Shown here: positions 55,477 to 63,446 of the stretch, one piece after another
Layout of the letters: the number at the start of each line of letters is the position of its first letter
Numbering within the stretch: the stretch's first letter is position 1
NCBI RefSeq assembly: GCF_030503595.1
Contig: NZ_CP129966.1
Coordinates: 2,232,001-2,296,000 of the forward strand
Length of the DNA stretch: 64,000 nucleotides
Direction of reading: 5' to 3'
From: Corynebacterium sp. P4-C1
GTDB taxonomy: Bacteria > Actinomycetota > Actinomycetes > Mycobacteriales > Mycobacteriaceae
Notes under the pieces: generated by a model
Told to the model about the DNA's origin: nothing
The model's input: only the letters and a program-made list of their open reading frames with translations
Database searches by the model: none
Position numbers and translations under genes: made by a program

Positions 55477-55490
55477 GTCCGGCGCAGCGA

Positions 55491-55564
55491 GGGGCTATAG
55501 CTCAGTCGGTTAGAGCCGCGGACTCATAATCCGTTGGTCGCGGGTTCGAGCCCCGCTGGCCCCA
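55491..55564 (+). tRNA. tRNA with CAU anticodon (elongator Met or Ile2)
   Basis: 74 bases folding into a full cloverleaf: acceptor GGGGCTA/TGGCCCC with discriminator A, D arm with AGCTCAG...AGAGC, anticodon arm GCGGA-CTCATAA-TCCGT with CAT at 55535-55537, T arm GCGGG-TTCGAGC-CCCGC. The CCA end is not encoded. A paired 1-72 position rules out initiator tRNA. CAU is read as Met, or as Ile after lysidine modification; the variable loop TTGGTCG resembles tRNA-Ile2 but this is not decisive. Confidence 0.93.
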
Positions 55565-55586
55565 CTATCTCGACGCGTCACCGTGA

Positions 55587-56285
55587 TCAGGAAAGGTCCT
55601 TTACGAGGCGCTCCGCGAGCTCCTGCGACGAGGACGGGTTCTGCCCGGTGTACAAGTTGCCGTCAACAACGACGTAGGAGGCGAACGGCTCGGGAGCCTT
55701 TTCGTACTTCGCTCCGAGCTCCACGAGCCTGTCCTCCAGCAGCCACGGCGCCTTCTCGGCAAGGCCGCCGGCGCGCTCCTCGTCGTTGGAAAAGCCGGTC
55801 ATCGCACGCCCGGCGAATGGCGAGCCGCCGGGCGCATTCACGGTCGCCAGCACAGCGGCCGGGGCGTGGCAGAGGAGGGCCGTAGGCGCGTTATCAGCCA
55901 TGCGCTGGTCAAGAATGCGTCCTGACGTCTCGTTGACGGCGAGGTCTTCCATCGGCCCATGCCCGCCGGGGTAGAAGACGAGGTCGTAATTTTCGGCCTC
56001 GACATCATCAAGGCTGAGCGGCTGCGCCAGAACAGGTTCCAGCTCTTCCAGCTTCGTTTTCACCGCTGCGAGTGTCTCAGCGTCGACCGCATTCTCATTC
56101 AGGCTTGCCTGATCGACGGTCGGAGCTTTGCCGCCCGGGGTTGCCACATCCACATCCCAGCCTGCGTCGGTGAAAACCGAATACGGCGTCACCAACTCCT
56201 CGGCCCAGAAGCCGGTGGGGTGAGGCGTGCCGTCGTTAAGCGTCCACTGCTCGGCCGCCGAAACGATCATGAGTACCTTGGTCAT
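55587..56285 (-). CDS. DJ-1/PfpI superfamily protein, Hsp31-like (possible glyoxalase III)
   Basis: 232 residues. KVLMIVSAAEQW at the start, GFWAEELVTPYSVFTDAGWDVDVATPGG with an acidic residue in the active site, FYPGGHGPMEDL near 104, and the nucleophile elbow LLCHAPAAVL near 137 (Cys139). Matches the Hsp31/YhbO-like class that handles methylglyoxal and acts as a holding chaperone. No signal peptide. Lies 9 bases after the MDR oxidoreductase gene, so possibly an operon for reactive carbonyl protection. Confidence 0.88.
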   Translation of the reverse strand: MTKVLMIVSAAEQWTLNDGTPHPTGFWAEELVTPYSVFTDAGWDVDVATPGGKAPTVDQASLNENAVDAETLAAVKTKLEELEPVLAQPLSLDDVEAENYDLVFYPGGHGPMEDLAVNETSGRILDQRMADNAPTALLCHAPAAVLATVNAPGGSPFAGRAMTGFSNDEERAGGLAEKAPWLLEDRLVELGAKYEKAPEPFASYVVVDGNLYTGQNPSSSQELAERLVKDLS

Positions 56286-56294
56286 GTTGTCCTC

Positions 56295-57293
56295 CTAAAA
56301 CTTGACGATCATCTTGCCGGTGTTGCCGCCGCTGAAAAGCTCCAGGAATGCATCCGGCATGTTCTCGATGCTGTCGCGCACCGTCGTTTCGTAACTGATG
56401 GAGCCGTCGACGACGAGCGGCGCGATCTTCTCCTGGAATTCCTCGGCCAGGTGGGAATACTGTCCCACCACGAACCCACGCAGCGTGAGGCACTTGCCGA
56501 TGGACAAGCCCAGATTGCGCGGCCCCGGTGCGGGCTCGGTGTCGTTGTACTGCGCGATCGCCCCGCACATCGCGATGCGGCCGAACGTATTTGCGTTGGC
56601 GATCGCCGCCTCGAGGTGGTCCCCACCGACGTTGTCGAAGTAGACGTCGATGCCCTCCGGCGCGGCCTTGGCGAGCTGGCCACTCACATCGCCGTCCTTG
56701 TAATTGAATGCCTCGTCGAAACCGAGCCCCTTGATGTAGTCGATCTTCTCCGCAGAACCTGCAGACCCGATCACCTTCGACGCACCGAGATGCTTCGCGA
56801 TCTGCCCGGCCGCCGAGCCGACAGCGCCCGCCGCGCCCGAGACGAACACGACATCGCCTTCTTTCATTTCTCCGACGGCGGTCAGACCGACATAGGCGGT
56901 CAGGCCGGTCACGCCGAGGATGCCCAGATAGGACTCAGCAGGGGCGATGCTGGTGTTGATGGGTTCAACCTCATCCTCGTTGAGGACGGCGTGCGTGCGC
57001 CATCCTGCGAAGTGCCGCACAGTGTCGCCCACCTTGAACCTCTCCGAGCGCGACTCCGTGACAGTGCCGATGGCTGTGCCCGTTAGTGGCTCGTCGATCT
57101 GGAACGGCGGGATATAAGATTTCACGTCGTTCATTCGCCCGCGCATATAAGGGTCGACGCTGGCGTAGGTGTTCTCGACGAGGAGCTGACCGTCGGAAAG
57201 CTGCGGAAGCTCTGCTGTCTCGAGCCGAAAATTCTCGTTAGTCGGCGCGCCTTCTGGGCGGGAGGCGAGGACCCATTGTTTGCTCGTGGTCAA
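56295..57293 (-). CDS. NADP-dependent MDR oxidoreductase (PTGR/CurA type, zinc-free)
   Basis: 332 residues from a TTG at 57293 with AAGGAG 7 bases upstream; in-frame extension far upstream is non-coding. YASVDPYMRGRMN near 50, GLTAYVGLTAVGEMKEGDVVFVSGAAGAVGSAAGQIAKHLG near 125-165 (NADP-binding), FDEAFNYKDGD and VDVYFDNVGGDHL follow. No zinc ligands. Reduces alpha,beta-unsaturated carbonyls or quinones. Followed by the Hsp31-like gene. Confidence 0.93.
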   Translation of the reverse strand: MTTSKQWVLASRPEGAPTNENFRLETAELPQLSDGQLLVENTYASVDPYMRGRMNDVKSYIPPFQIDEPLTGTAIGTVTESRSERFKVGDTVRHFAGWRTHAVLNEDEVEPINTSIAPAESYLGILGVTGLTAYVGLTAVGEMKEGDVVFVSGAAGAVGSAAGQIAKHLGASKVIGSAGSAEKIDYIKGLGFDEAFNYKDGDVSGQLAKAAPEGIDVYFDNVGGDHLEAAIANANTFGRIAMCGAIAQYNDTEPAPGPRNLGLSIGKCLTLRGFVVGQYSHLAEEFQEKIAPLVVDGSISYETTVRDSIENMPDAFLELFSGGNTGKMIVKF

Positions 57294-57453
57294 AGCTGTG
57301 CTCCTTAATTTTTGTCGTCGTAGCCCGACCGTAGACTCGCTACTCGTCGGGGAGCTTTTCGCGTCCAGATCCATCCGCGGCACCCAGACAACGCTTAACG
57401 TAACGACACGCGGGGTCACCCTTATTCCATCCGCCTCCGCTGCACAATAAAAA

Positions 57454-57489
57454 CACCCCGCTACCAGCTTGAAAACTAGTGGCGGGGTG
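57454..57489 (-). terminator. intrinsic terminator, minus-strand transcript
   Basis: Stem CACCCCGCTACCAG / CTAGTGGCGGGGTG (14 positions, one G-T pair and one mismatch) with an 8-base loop. On the minus strand it is followed by TTTTTATT. Placed right behind the tRNA fragment, as expected for the terminator of the tRNA originally there. Confidence 0.8.
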
Positions 57490-57498
57490 AATATAAGC

Positions 57499-57525
57499 GC
57501 TCCTCCAACTGGGCTCGAACCAGGT
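57499..57525 (-). other. tRNA 3'-end fragment, probable attachment site
   Basis: On the minus strand CTGGTTCGAGCCCAG has the T-arm pattern, followed by TTGGAGGAGC, an acceptor-like end with no 5' partner strand nearby. No complete tRNA is present around it. An integrase gene starts 120 bases away. Best read as the att remnant left when an element integrated into a tRNA 3' end; the GGAGGAG end recalls actinobacterial tRNA-Asn, not certain. Confidence 0.5.
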
Positions 57526-57648
57526 AGAGTAATTAAGGTAGAAATATAAAATACCTGCGTATAAACGTTTATTGACGACATTGAACGCCATTGAACGTCA
57601 ATCAGTGCCAATAGATGTAGCATGTATGTAGCACGCAAGGAGGAGCGC

Positions 57649-58758
57649 ATGCCACAATCACGAGGACGCCGCGCACGGTGGGGGTCAATCAAGAAATTGC
57701 CCTCCGGACGCTGGCAAGCGTCTTACCCGGACCCGTCAGCAGAAGGCACCCGCAAACGCATCACAGGACCAACCACATATGACAGGCGTGCAGACGCAGA
57801 AGTGTGGCTCGCCAGCGAACACGCCCTCATAGCCCAGCACGCATGGACACACCCACGCGAACGAGAAGAGACCCAAGCACGCGAGGCGGCAGAACGACAG
57901 CGAGGTGCAGTTACGTTCAAGCAATACGCAACACAATGGGTTGACACCCGCACGAACTCACAGGGAGATAGGCTCGCCAGCAGAACACGCGAGGAGTACA
58001 GGCGCTATCTCACCGACAGGCTCAGCGTATGGGCCGACATGCCGATCAACGCGATCACGCCCGACCAAGTACGAACGTGGCACGCAGAACAACTCAAATC
58101 CGGCAAGAAGACGTCTGTAGGACGCCAATACGACCTGATGAAGAGCGTGTTGAAGACCGCCGAGGAAGACGGACTCATAGCAAAAAACCCGTGCAGGGTA
58201 CGCGGCGGGTCGAAGACATCCACAGAACTCACCGTGACGGCACCAACCGACTCAGAGCTAGACATCATTATTGAGGCGATGCCTGAACACCTTCGCTACC
58301 CAGTCATTACTGCAGCAGCGGCGGGTCTGCGCTGGGGAGAGATACAAGCACTGACACGTGATGACTTCACGGTCACACGGGACGAACGCGGCGAGATCGA
58401 CGCCGTGCACATCAACGTGGACAAGGCAGAGGTACGACTCGCAGGCGGCACCCGCGAAGTCAAACGGCCCAAGTCACGAGCCGGAGTGCGCAGCGTAACT
58501 GTCTTCGGCAACGACGCACGATCAATCGCAGACCACGTAAACACGCACGGAGACCAACTGCTCAACGTTACCTATTCAGGTTTCCAGTACCACTGGCGAA
58601 AGGCGCGAACACAAGCAGGACGCCCAGACCTACACTTCCACGCATTGCGGCACTACTCAGGCACACGGTTTGCACAGGCAGGGGCTACACTCGCAGAGAT
58701 CATGGCATGGCTAGGACACTCAGACGTCGCCAGCGCGATGCGTGCTGTCAAGGGGTGA
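57649..58758 (+). pseudogene. tyrosine-type integrase, truncated by IS insertion
   Basis: ATG at 57649 with AAGGAGG 5 bases upstream. AP2-like arm-binding N-terminus (RGSIKKLPSGRWQASYPDPS-like pattern), SAM-like core-binding domain, then the catalytic domain with Arg in AAAGLRWGEIQAL, HALRHYSGT (His-x-x-Arg) and LGHSD (His). At 58740 the frame enters the IS and stops after RAVKG, so the last part with the catalytic tyrosine is gone. It cannot carry out recombination unless the missing end is supplied. The rest of the gene is not seen to the right of the element. Confidence 0.9.
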
Positions 58759-58767
58759 ATGCGCCAC
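58748..58767 (+). repeat. left terminal inverted repeat of the IS30 element
   Basis: 20-base repeat matching the right end at 18 positions. It overlaps the first in-frame ATG of the transposase frame, one reason to prefer the later GTG. Confidence 0.85.
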
Positions 58768-58785
58768 TTCGACCGGGAGGTAGTT

Positions 58786-60447
58786 GTGACGCGTTGGACT
58801 CCGAAGGATGTTAAGGATGCTGCTGTTGAGCGCGTGGTGGCAGGCGAGGCAGTTAGCCTGGTCGCGCGTGATGTGGGTGTAGGCCCCGAATCGGTTTACG
58901 GTTGGTTGAGGGTAAGAGGTGTCGAACCTCCAGGCAGGCGTGCGAGTCGTTTGCGTGATCCGTTTGTCCGTGAGGCTGTTGGGTTGGTGCGTGCAGGTAT
59001 GTCGATCAGTCAAGCAGCACAGACTGTTGGAATATCGACTGGCTTGCTTCACAGCAGGTTAAAGAAAGCTGGTGTAATCGAAGTGCGGCCTAGACGCGCC
59101 CACTTGTCACCTGATGAACGTGCCCAGGCCGTGGAGCGAGTGCTTGCTGGTGAGAGCTGTCAGACAGTGGCTGATGCTATCGGTGTGCATCCTTCTACCG
59201 TGTATGGGTGGATAAGGAAGCAGCGGTATGCGAAGTTACGCCGGCAGCGACATCGTCGAACGCCTGATGAGGCGGTGGTGTCTTTGCCAGATACAGGCAA
59301 GAAGCTGGGTAAAGATTCTGTTATGCCAGCACCGATGAAAACTCAAGCCGTTGATGGATTTCCTAGCGGCGTATTCGACAAACACGCCTTAGTAGGGCGT
59401 GGTCGCAGGCTTACTGTTGAAGACCGTGTTGCTATTGAAGCGGGATGTCGTGTCGGTGATTCGGCACGAGCCATCGCGCAGAAAATAAATAGGCACCACA
59501 GTGTCGTCGCTCGTGAAATCACCCGTAATGGTTGGAAGATCGTCGATGAGGACGGCACAGAGCAGCTGCGGTATAACGCCCACAACGCTGCTGTTTCTAC
59601 TGCTGGTCGGATGGTGCGGCCAAAACTACGCAAGCTCGATGAAAGCCCAACGCTTCGGGGTGTAGTAGTCGATTGCCTTGCCCGCAGGTGGTCACCTGGG
59701 CGCATTAGTGCATGGCTTGAGCATGCTTTCAGCGATGATGAAAGCATGCGTATTTCCCACGAAGCGATCTACAGTGCCTTATACATTCAAGGCAAAGGCA
59801 GCCTGCGAGCCGAGCTTGAAGAAGTCATGAAGACTAAAGACGTACTTATCCGCGGCGGCTCAACACGCAAGCGTCGTGCCCGAAACGCTGGCGTGTTAAC
59901 CGGTCGCCCTTGGATCAAAGGTGCTGAGATCACCCACCGCAGCCCGGAAGCTGATGACAGGGCTATTCCCGGGCACTGGGAGGGCGACCTTGTTATTGGT
60001 AAAGGTGGCAAAAGCGCGCTGATTACCCTAGTAGAGCGCACCAGCCGTTACACCCTGCTTGGACACCTTCCCGATGAGCACAGTTCACACACCGTGGTCG
60101 CAACCCTGCAGGACATGGTCAAAGACCTCAACACCGAGCAGCTAAAGACCATCACATGGGACCAAGGCGCAGAAATGGCTGTCACAGCACAAGTCCAGAT
60201 TAAAGACGGCTGCCAGGTGTTTTTCTGTGAACCGCACTCACCGTGGCAGAGACCAACCAACGAGAACACCAACGGCGAGATCAGGCGCAGGTTCTACAAA
60301 AAGGGCACCGACTTTGCCACCGTCACACCCGAACATGTCGCGTGGGTGCAAAATGAGCTCAACGAAACACCCCGACAAATCCTCGGCGGCGCAACCCCAC
60401 GTGAAATACTTAACGAACTATTCAAGCGTGGCGCATCCACCGCTTGA
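58786..60447 (+). CDS. IS30-family transposase
   Basis: 553 residues from the GTG at 58786, which has GGGAGG 5-6 bases upstream; an ATG at 58759 sits in the terminal repeat. Several helix-turn-helix units in the N-terminal 200 residues (SLVARDVGVGPESVYGWLR; SISQAAQTVGIS; TVADAIGVHPSTVYGWIR), an IS30-type HTH (RRLTVEDRVAIEAG) near 215, then the DDE core: GHWEGDLVIG, TITWDQGAEM and NENTNGEIRRRF carrying Asp, Asp and Glu. Intact, so probably active. Longer than E. coli IS30 because of the N-terminal HTH array. Confidence 0.93.
   Translation: MTRWTPKDVKDAAVERVVAGEAVSLVARDVGVGPESVYGWLRVRGVEPPGRRASRLRDPFVREAVGLVRAGMSISQAAQTVGISTGLLHSRLKKAGVIEVRPRRAHLSPDERAQAVERVLAGESCQTVADAIGVHPSTVYGWIRKQRYAKLRRQRHRRTPDEAVVSLPDTGKKLGKDSVMPAPMKTQAVDGFPSGVFDKHALVGRGRRLTVEDRVAIEAGCRVGDSARAIAQKINRHHSVVAREITRNGWKIVDEDGTEQLRYNAHNAAVSTAGRMVRPKLRKLDESPTLRGVVVDCLARRWSPGRISAWLEHAFSDDESMRISHEAIYSALYIQGKGSLRAELEEVMKTKDVLIRGGSTRKRRARNAGVLTGRPWIKGAEITHRSPEADDRAIPGHWEGDLVIGKGGKSALITLVERTSRYTLLGHLPDEHSSHTVVATLQDMVKDLNTEQLKTITWDQGAEMAVTAQVQIKDGCQVFFCEPHSPWQRPTNENTNGEIRRRFYKKGTDFATVTPEHVAWVQNELNETPRQILGGATPREILNELFKRGASTA
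60428..60447 (-). repeat. right terminal inverted repeat of the IS30 element
   Basis: Complement matches the left repeat at 18 of 20. Its last bases are the TGA stop of the transposase gene. Confidence 0.85.
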
Positions 60448-60490
60448 TTCCGCCCCCCTGGCTTGAACATATGGCGATGAAAACTAGATT

Positions 60491-60504
60491 TCAAGTAGTT
60501 GAAC
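60491..60504. promoter_or_regulatory. inverted repeat upstream of mntH, candidate metal-regulator site
   Basis: TTCAA-GTAG-TTGAA, nested with AACTA...TAGTT just to its left, in the 64-base AT-rich leader of mntH. Position suits a DtxR/MntR- or Fur-type operator, but the sequence is not a consensus I can name. Confidence 0.35.
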
Positions 60505-60523
60505 TTTTGGTATGGAGATGCCT

Positions 60524-61708
60524 ATGCGTAAGACCTTAATCAGCCTCACCGGCCCCGCCTTCGTTGCTGCAGTGGCTTACGTCGACCCCGGCAACGTAGC
60601 CGCCAACATCAGCGCCGGCTCCCACTACGGCTACCTCCTGGTGTGGGTACTCGTCGTGGCCAACCTCATGGCCATGTTCATCCAGTACCACTCCGCCAAA
60701 CTGGGCCTAGTCACCCACCGCTCCCTGCCGGAAATCATGGGCGAGCGTCTCTCCCGCCGCGCGCGCCTAGGCATGTGGGCCCAGGCCGAGCTCATCGCCG
60801 CGGCCACCGACCTCGCCGAAGTCATCGGCGGCGCCATTGCCCTGCAACTCCTCTTCAACCTCCCCCTGTTCGCGGGCGCGCTCATCATCGGCGCGGTCTC
60901 CATCATTCTCCTCATCTTCCAGAAGAAGAACCAGTGGTTCGAGGGGCTTGTCATCGGCCTGCTCCTGGTCATCTGCATCGGCTTCCTTGCCGGCCTCGCC
61001 ATCGCCCCGCCCGACCCCGCCGACGTGGCCGGCGGCCTCATCCCCCGCCTAGAGGGCAAGGACAGCATCCTGCTGGCCGCCTCCATGTTGGGCGCCACCG
61101 TCATGCCGCACGCCATTTACCTACACTCCTCCCTGACCAAGCAGCGCTACCCCGACCTGGAAATCCCCCACGTGCTGGCCGGCACCCGCGCGGACATCGC
61201 CGTGGCGCTGTCCATCGCCGGGCTCGTCAACGTGGGCCTGCTGGTCCTGGCGGGCTCGGCCCTCTACGGCGTGGACGGCACAGAGACCATCTCCGGGGCC
61301 CACACGGCGATTGCCAGCCACCTCGGCCCGCTGGCCGGCGTTCTCTTCGCCATCGGCCTGCTGGCCAGCGGCCTCGCCTCGACGTCAGTGGGCGCCTACG
61401 CCGGCTCCGAAATCATGGACGGCCTGCTTCACATCAAGGTCCCCCTACTAGTCCGCCGCCTGGTCACGCTCATCCCGGCGCTGGTCATCATCGGCTGCGG
61501 GGTCGACCCCACTATGGCACTGGTGGTCAGCCAGGCACTTCTTTCCCTGGGCATCCCCTTCGCCATCATCCCGCTTTTCCGCTATGCCGGCTCCCGGGAC
61601 GTCATGGGTGAGTTCGCCGCGAAACCCTGGTCTATGGCCGTGGGCTGGACGCTTGCCGCGCTGGTCATCGCACTCAATCTCGCCCTCGTGCTCCTGCCGC
61701 TGCTCTAG
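60524..61708 (+). CDS. mntH: NRAMP-family Mn2+/Fe2+ transporter MntH
   Basis: 394 residues from the third in-frame ATG (60524), which has GGAG about 6 bases upstream; ATGs at 60512 and 60518 are alternatives. Eleven or so membrane helices. DPGN in VAYVDPGNVAANI (helix 1) and MPH in GATVMPHAIYLHSSL (helix 6) form the metal site. Proton-coupled import of manganese, and possibly iron. It is the first gene between two IS30 copies; its codon use is GC-rich like core corynebacterial genes, unlike the vapBC end. Confidence 0.94.
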   Translation: MRKTLISLTGPAFVAAVAYVDPGNVAANISAGSHYGYLLVWVLVVANLMAMFIQYHSAKLGLVTHRSLPEIMGERLSRRARLGMWAQAELIAAATDLAEVIGGAIALQLLFNLPLFAGALIIGAVSIILLIFQKKNQWFEGLVIGLLLVICIGFLAGLAIAPPDPADVAGGLIPRLEGKDSILLAASMLGATVMPHAIYLHSSLTKQRYPDLEIPHVLAGTRADIAVALSIAGLVNVGLLVLAGSALYGVDGTETISGAHTAIASHLGPLAGVLFAIGLLASGLASTSVGAYAGSEIMDGLLHIKVPLLVRRLVTLIPALVIIGCGVDPTMALVVSQALLSLGIPFAIIPLFRYAGSRDVMGEFAAKPWSMAVGWTLAALVIALNLALVLLPLL

Positions 61709-61728
61709 GCCGCCTACAATCAGCAGCC

Positions 61729-62118
61729 ATGATTGAAGTAGCAGCCGTCGTCATCCGCAACCCACAAGGCCACGTGCTTACCGTGCGCAAGAAGTCCTCC
61801 ACCAAGTACCAACTGCCCGGCGGCAAGCCCGAGGCGGGCGAGGCGCTTGTCGACGCCGCCCTGCGCGAAGTTGCCGAAGAAGTAGGCCTCACCCTCGACG
61901 CCGAGAGCCTCAACAAACTCGGCACCTTCGACGCTCCCGCCGCCAACGAACCGGGCGAGGTCGTCGTCGGCACCATCTTCACCTACACCCGCACCGTCAC
62001 CGCCGACGAACCCCATGCCGCCGCCGAAATCGGCGACACCGCCTGGGTCAACCCAGCAGCCCCCGACCGCGAGCTTGCACACCTGCTGCGCGACCGCGTC
62101 TTCCCCACGCTGGCCTAG
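61729..62118 (+). CDS. NUDIX hydrolase (MutT-like)
   Basis: 129 residues. NUDIX box GGKPEAGEALVDAALREVAEEVGL spans about 32-55 and keeps every signature residue (GX5EX7REVxEExG). EVAAVVIRNPQGHVLTVRK at the start is typical of small MutT-like enzymes that clean up modified nucleotides. Lies 20 bases after mntH, maybe co-transcribed; the sequence has no metal-uptake link. Confidence 0.92.
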   Translation: MIEVAAVVIRNPQGHVLTVRKKSSTKYQLPGGKPEAGEALVDAALREVAEEVGLTLDAESLNKLGTFDAPAANEPGEVVVGTIFTYTRTVTADEPHAAAEIGDTAWVNPAAPDRELAHLLRDRVFPTLA

Positions 62119-62144
62119 CGCCAACTGTCAACACTTCGGCGTCA

Positions 62145-62173
62145 TTGACCTCGAAACCATCAAGAGCTACCCT
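62145..62173 (+). promoter_or_regulatory. promoter of the tetR-doxX pair
   Basis: TTGACC at 62145-62150 and TACCCT at 62168-62173, spacer 17. The predicted start at about 62180-62181 coincides with the ATG of the TetR gene, so the mRNA should be leaderless; there is no ribosome site. Confidence 0.6.
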
Positions 62174-62175
62174 TT

Positions 62176-62200
62176 TGAACATGTTCACTGAACACGTTCA
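62176..62200. promoter_or_regulatory. double palindrome, probable TetR operator
   Basis: TGAACATGTTCA (perfect 12-base palindrome, 62176-62187) and TGAACACGTTCA (one changed pair, 62189-62200), 13 bases apart centre to centre. The first contains the start codon and the predicted transcription start, so bound repressor would block its own gene and doxX. Confidence 0.65.
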
Positions 62201-62756
62201 CTCATCGCGCTCGGCCGCCAAAGCTGGCACCGTCAGCAAGGTCCTAGCCACCGCCTACGAACTCTTCCTCACTCAGGGCTACGCCACCACCAGCATCCGG
62301 ACTATCGCATCCGAAGCTGGCGTTAGCGTGGGAACCGTCATGGGAGTCGGCGACAAACAAACGCTGCTCATCCGCACCATTGGCCAACACATTTCAGAAC
62401 TCCACGATGACATCCGGGGACAATCCGATAGCCTTCTCGATGTCCTGAGACCTTTCCTCCAGATGTTTACCGGCCACGAAGAGCTCTCCCGCGCCTTTGG
62501 CGCAGCACTCATCCAACAAGGCAATCAAGGCGAAGCGCTCACCGCACTCAAAACGCTCCTGACCGATGAAATCACCCTGCGACTCGGCACCAGGCTCAGC
62601 AGCGCCGATGCGGCCGAGTACGCCGACCTGCTGTACAACGTCTACCTCGGCTTACTCATCGGCTGGGCCGCCGGAATCTACGACACCGAGCACCTCACAT
62701 CCCAAGCCGCCTCATCGATCGAACGCCTCAACACCGCATTCGGAGTAACCCAATGA
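62181..62756 (+). CDS. TetR-family transcriptional regulator
   Basis: 191 residues from the ATG at 62181. HTH at about 15-60: VSKVLATAYELFLTQGYATTS and TIASEAGVSVGTVMGVGDKQTLL. C-terminal helical ligand domain without recognisable pocket residues. Starts within a palindrome it probably binds. The stop overlaps the ATG of the DoxX-like gene (ATGA), so that gene is the likely target. Confidence 0.88.
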   Translation: MFTEHVHSSRSAAKAGTVSKVLATAYELFLTQGYATTSIRTIASEAGVSVGTVMGVGDKQTLLIRTIGQHISELHDDIRGQSDSLLDVLRPFLQMFTGHEELSRAFGAALIQQGNQGEALTALKTLLTDEITLRLGTRLSSADAAEYADLLYNVYLGLLIGWAAGIYDTEHLTSQAASSIERLNTAFGVTQ

Positions 62757-63115
62757 TCCTAGAATCTTCCCCAGCCTGGCCCTCCCTTCTACTAGCAGCC
62801 ATTCTGCTTGGCGACGCCGCCCTCTCCCTCAAACCAGTCCCCTTCATCGAAGCCTGCCTCAGCGGCGTCAAACTCCCCAAGGACTGGTGGTGGGCGCTCA
62901 TTGTCATCAAGTGCCTCGCCGCCGTAGGACTCATTGCCGGCCTCTGGTTCCCCGGCGTAGGAATCACAGCCATGATTGGAGTCATCGCCTATTTCTGCGC
63001 GGCCGCAGCAGCCCATGTCCGCGCCCACTTCCTCGGTAGCGCATTCTGGATCAACTGCTTAGGCATGCTCGCATTCTCCATCGGAGTACTGATCCTGACG
63101 CTCGCACTGAATTAA
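62753..63115 (+). CDS. DoxX-like membrane protein
   Basis: 120 residues, four membrane helices. LLAAILLGDAALSLKPVP at the start, KLPKDWWWALIVIKCLAAVGLIAGLW mid-chain and AAAAHVRAHFLG before the last helix are typical of DoxX-like (DoxX_2) proteins. Such proteins often sit next to TetR or MarR genes and are linked loosely to thiol or redox stress. Translation is probably coupled to tetR. Confidence 0.85.
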   Translation: MILESSPAWPSLLLAAILLGDAALSLKPVPFIEACLSGVKLPKDWWWALIVIKCLAAVGLIAGLWFPGVGITAMIGVIAYFCAAAAAHVRAHFLGSAFWINCLGMLAFSIGVLILTLALN

Positions 63116-63203
63116 GACACCAGTCAACCTTTCACGGCTTCCTGAAGGCAGATACATCATTGCACCTCTTGAATGATGACTTGATGCTTTCTACCCTAAA
63201 GGT

Positions 63204-63446
63204 ATGCGCACGACGATAAACCTCCCGCCGAAACTCCTTGAAGAAACGAAGGTCCAAGCCAAAGCCAACAATGTCACTTTGAGCTCATACGTCGAAGAGG
63301 CGGTCCGCGCTGCCCTCAAGAAGGAAGCCCGCATCAGTACCGAAGACACCCCCGTTAACCTGCCCTCCTTCGATTGCGGCGGACCGGCTCTAGTTGATCT
63401 CAGCAACAAAGAAGCTGTGTGGGCGGTACTCGATGATCATTCCTGA
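63204..63446 (+). CDS. vapB: VapB-like antitoxin (ribbon-helix-helix)
   Basis: 80 residues. N-terminal RHH MRTTINLPPKLLEETKVQAK and a helical EEAVRAALKKEAR, then a flexible Pro/Asp tail that would bind the toxin. Its last bases overlap the ATG of the PIN toxin gene at 63433, the normal order for vapBC. The toxin partner is broken by the IS. Confidence 0.85.
   Translation: MRTTINLPPKLLEETKVQAKANNVTLSSYVEEAVRAALKKEARISTEDTPVNLPSFDCGGPALVDLSNKEAVWAVLDDHS

Larger units (their letters stand above)
57294..57648. other. junction of core chromosome and accessory DNA
   Basis: 355 bases without a gene. From left: the MDR leader; a hairpin terminator at 57454-57489; a tRNA 3'-end fragment; an AT-rich stretch at 57524-57575; and two pairs of short direct repeats (CATTGAACG at 57579-57587 and 57589-57597; ATGTAGCA at 57615-57622 and 57626-57633) right before the integrase gene, possible integrase arm sites. 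Confidence 0.5.
58740..60447 (+). mobile_element. IS30-family insertion sequence, complete copy
   Basis: About 1.7 kb. Terminal inverted repeats TCAAGGGGTGAATGCGCCAC (58748-58767) and the complement of TCAAGCGGTGGATGCGCCAC (60428-60447) match at 18 of 20. The left end is placed at 58740 because that is where identity with the second copy at 63569 begins, 8 bases outside the repeat. The right end is taken at the repeat, which coincides with the transposase stop; it may extend a few bases. Confidence 0.85.

Noticed and set aside
58720-59052. Opposite-strand 110-codon frame in the IS left end, repeated in the second copy at 63501-63881.
   Set aside because: It follows from the IS duplication; the product crosses into unrelated flanking DNA at each site and shows no family.
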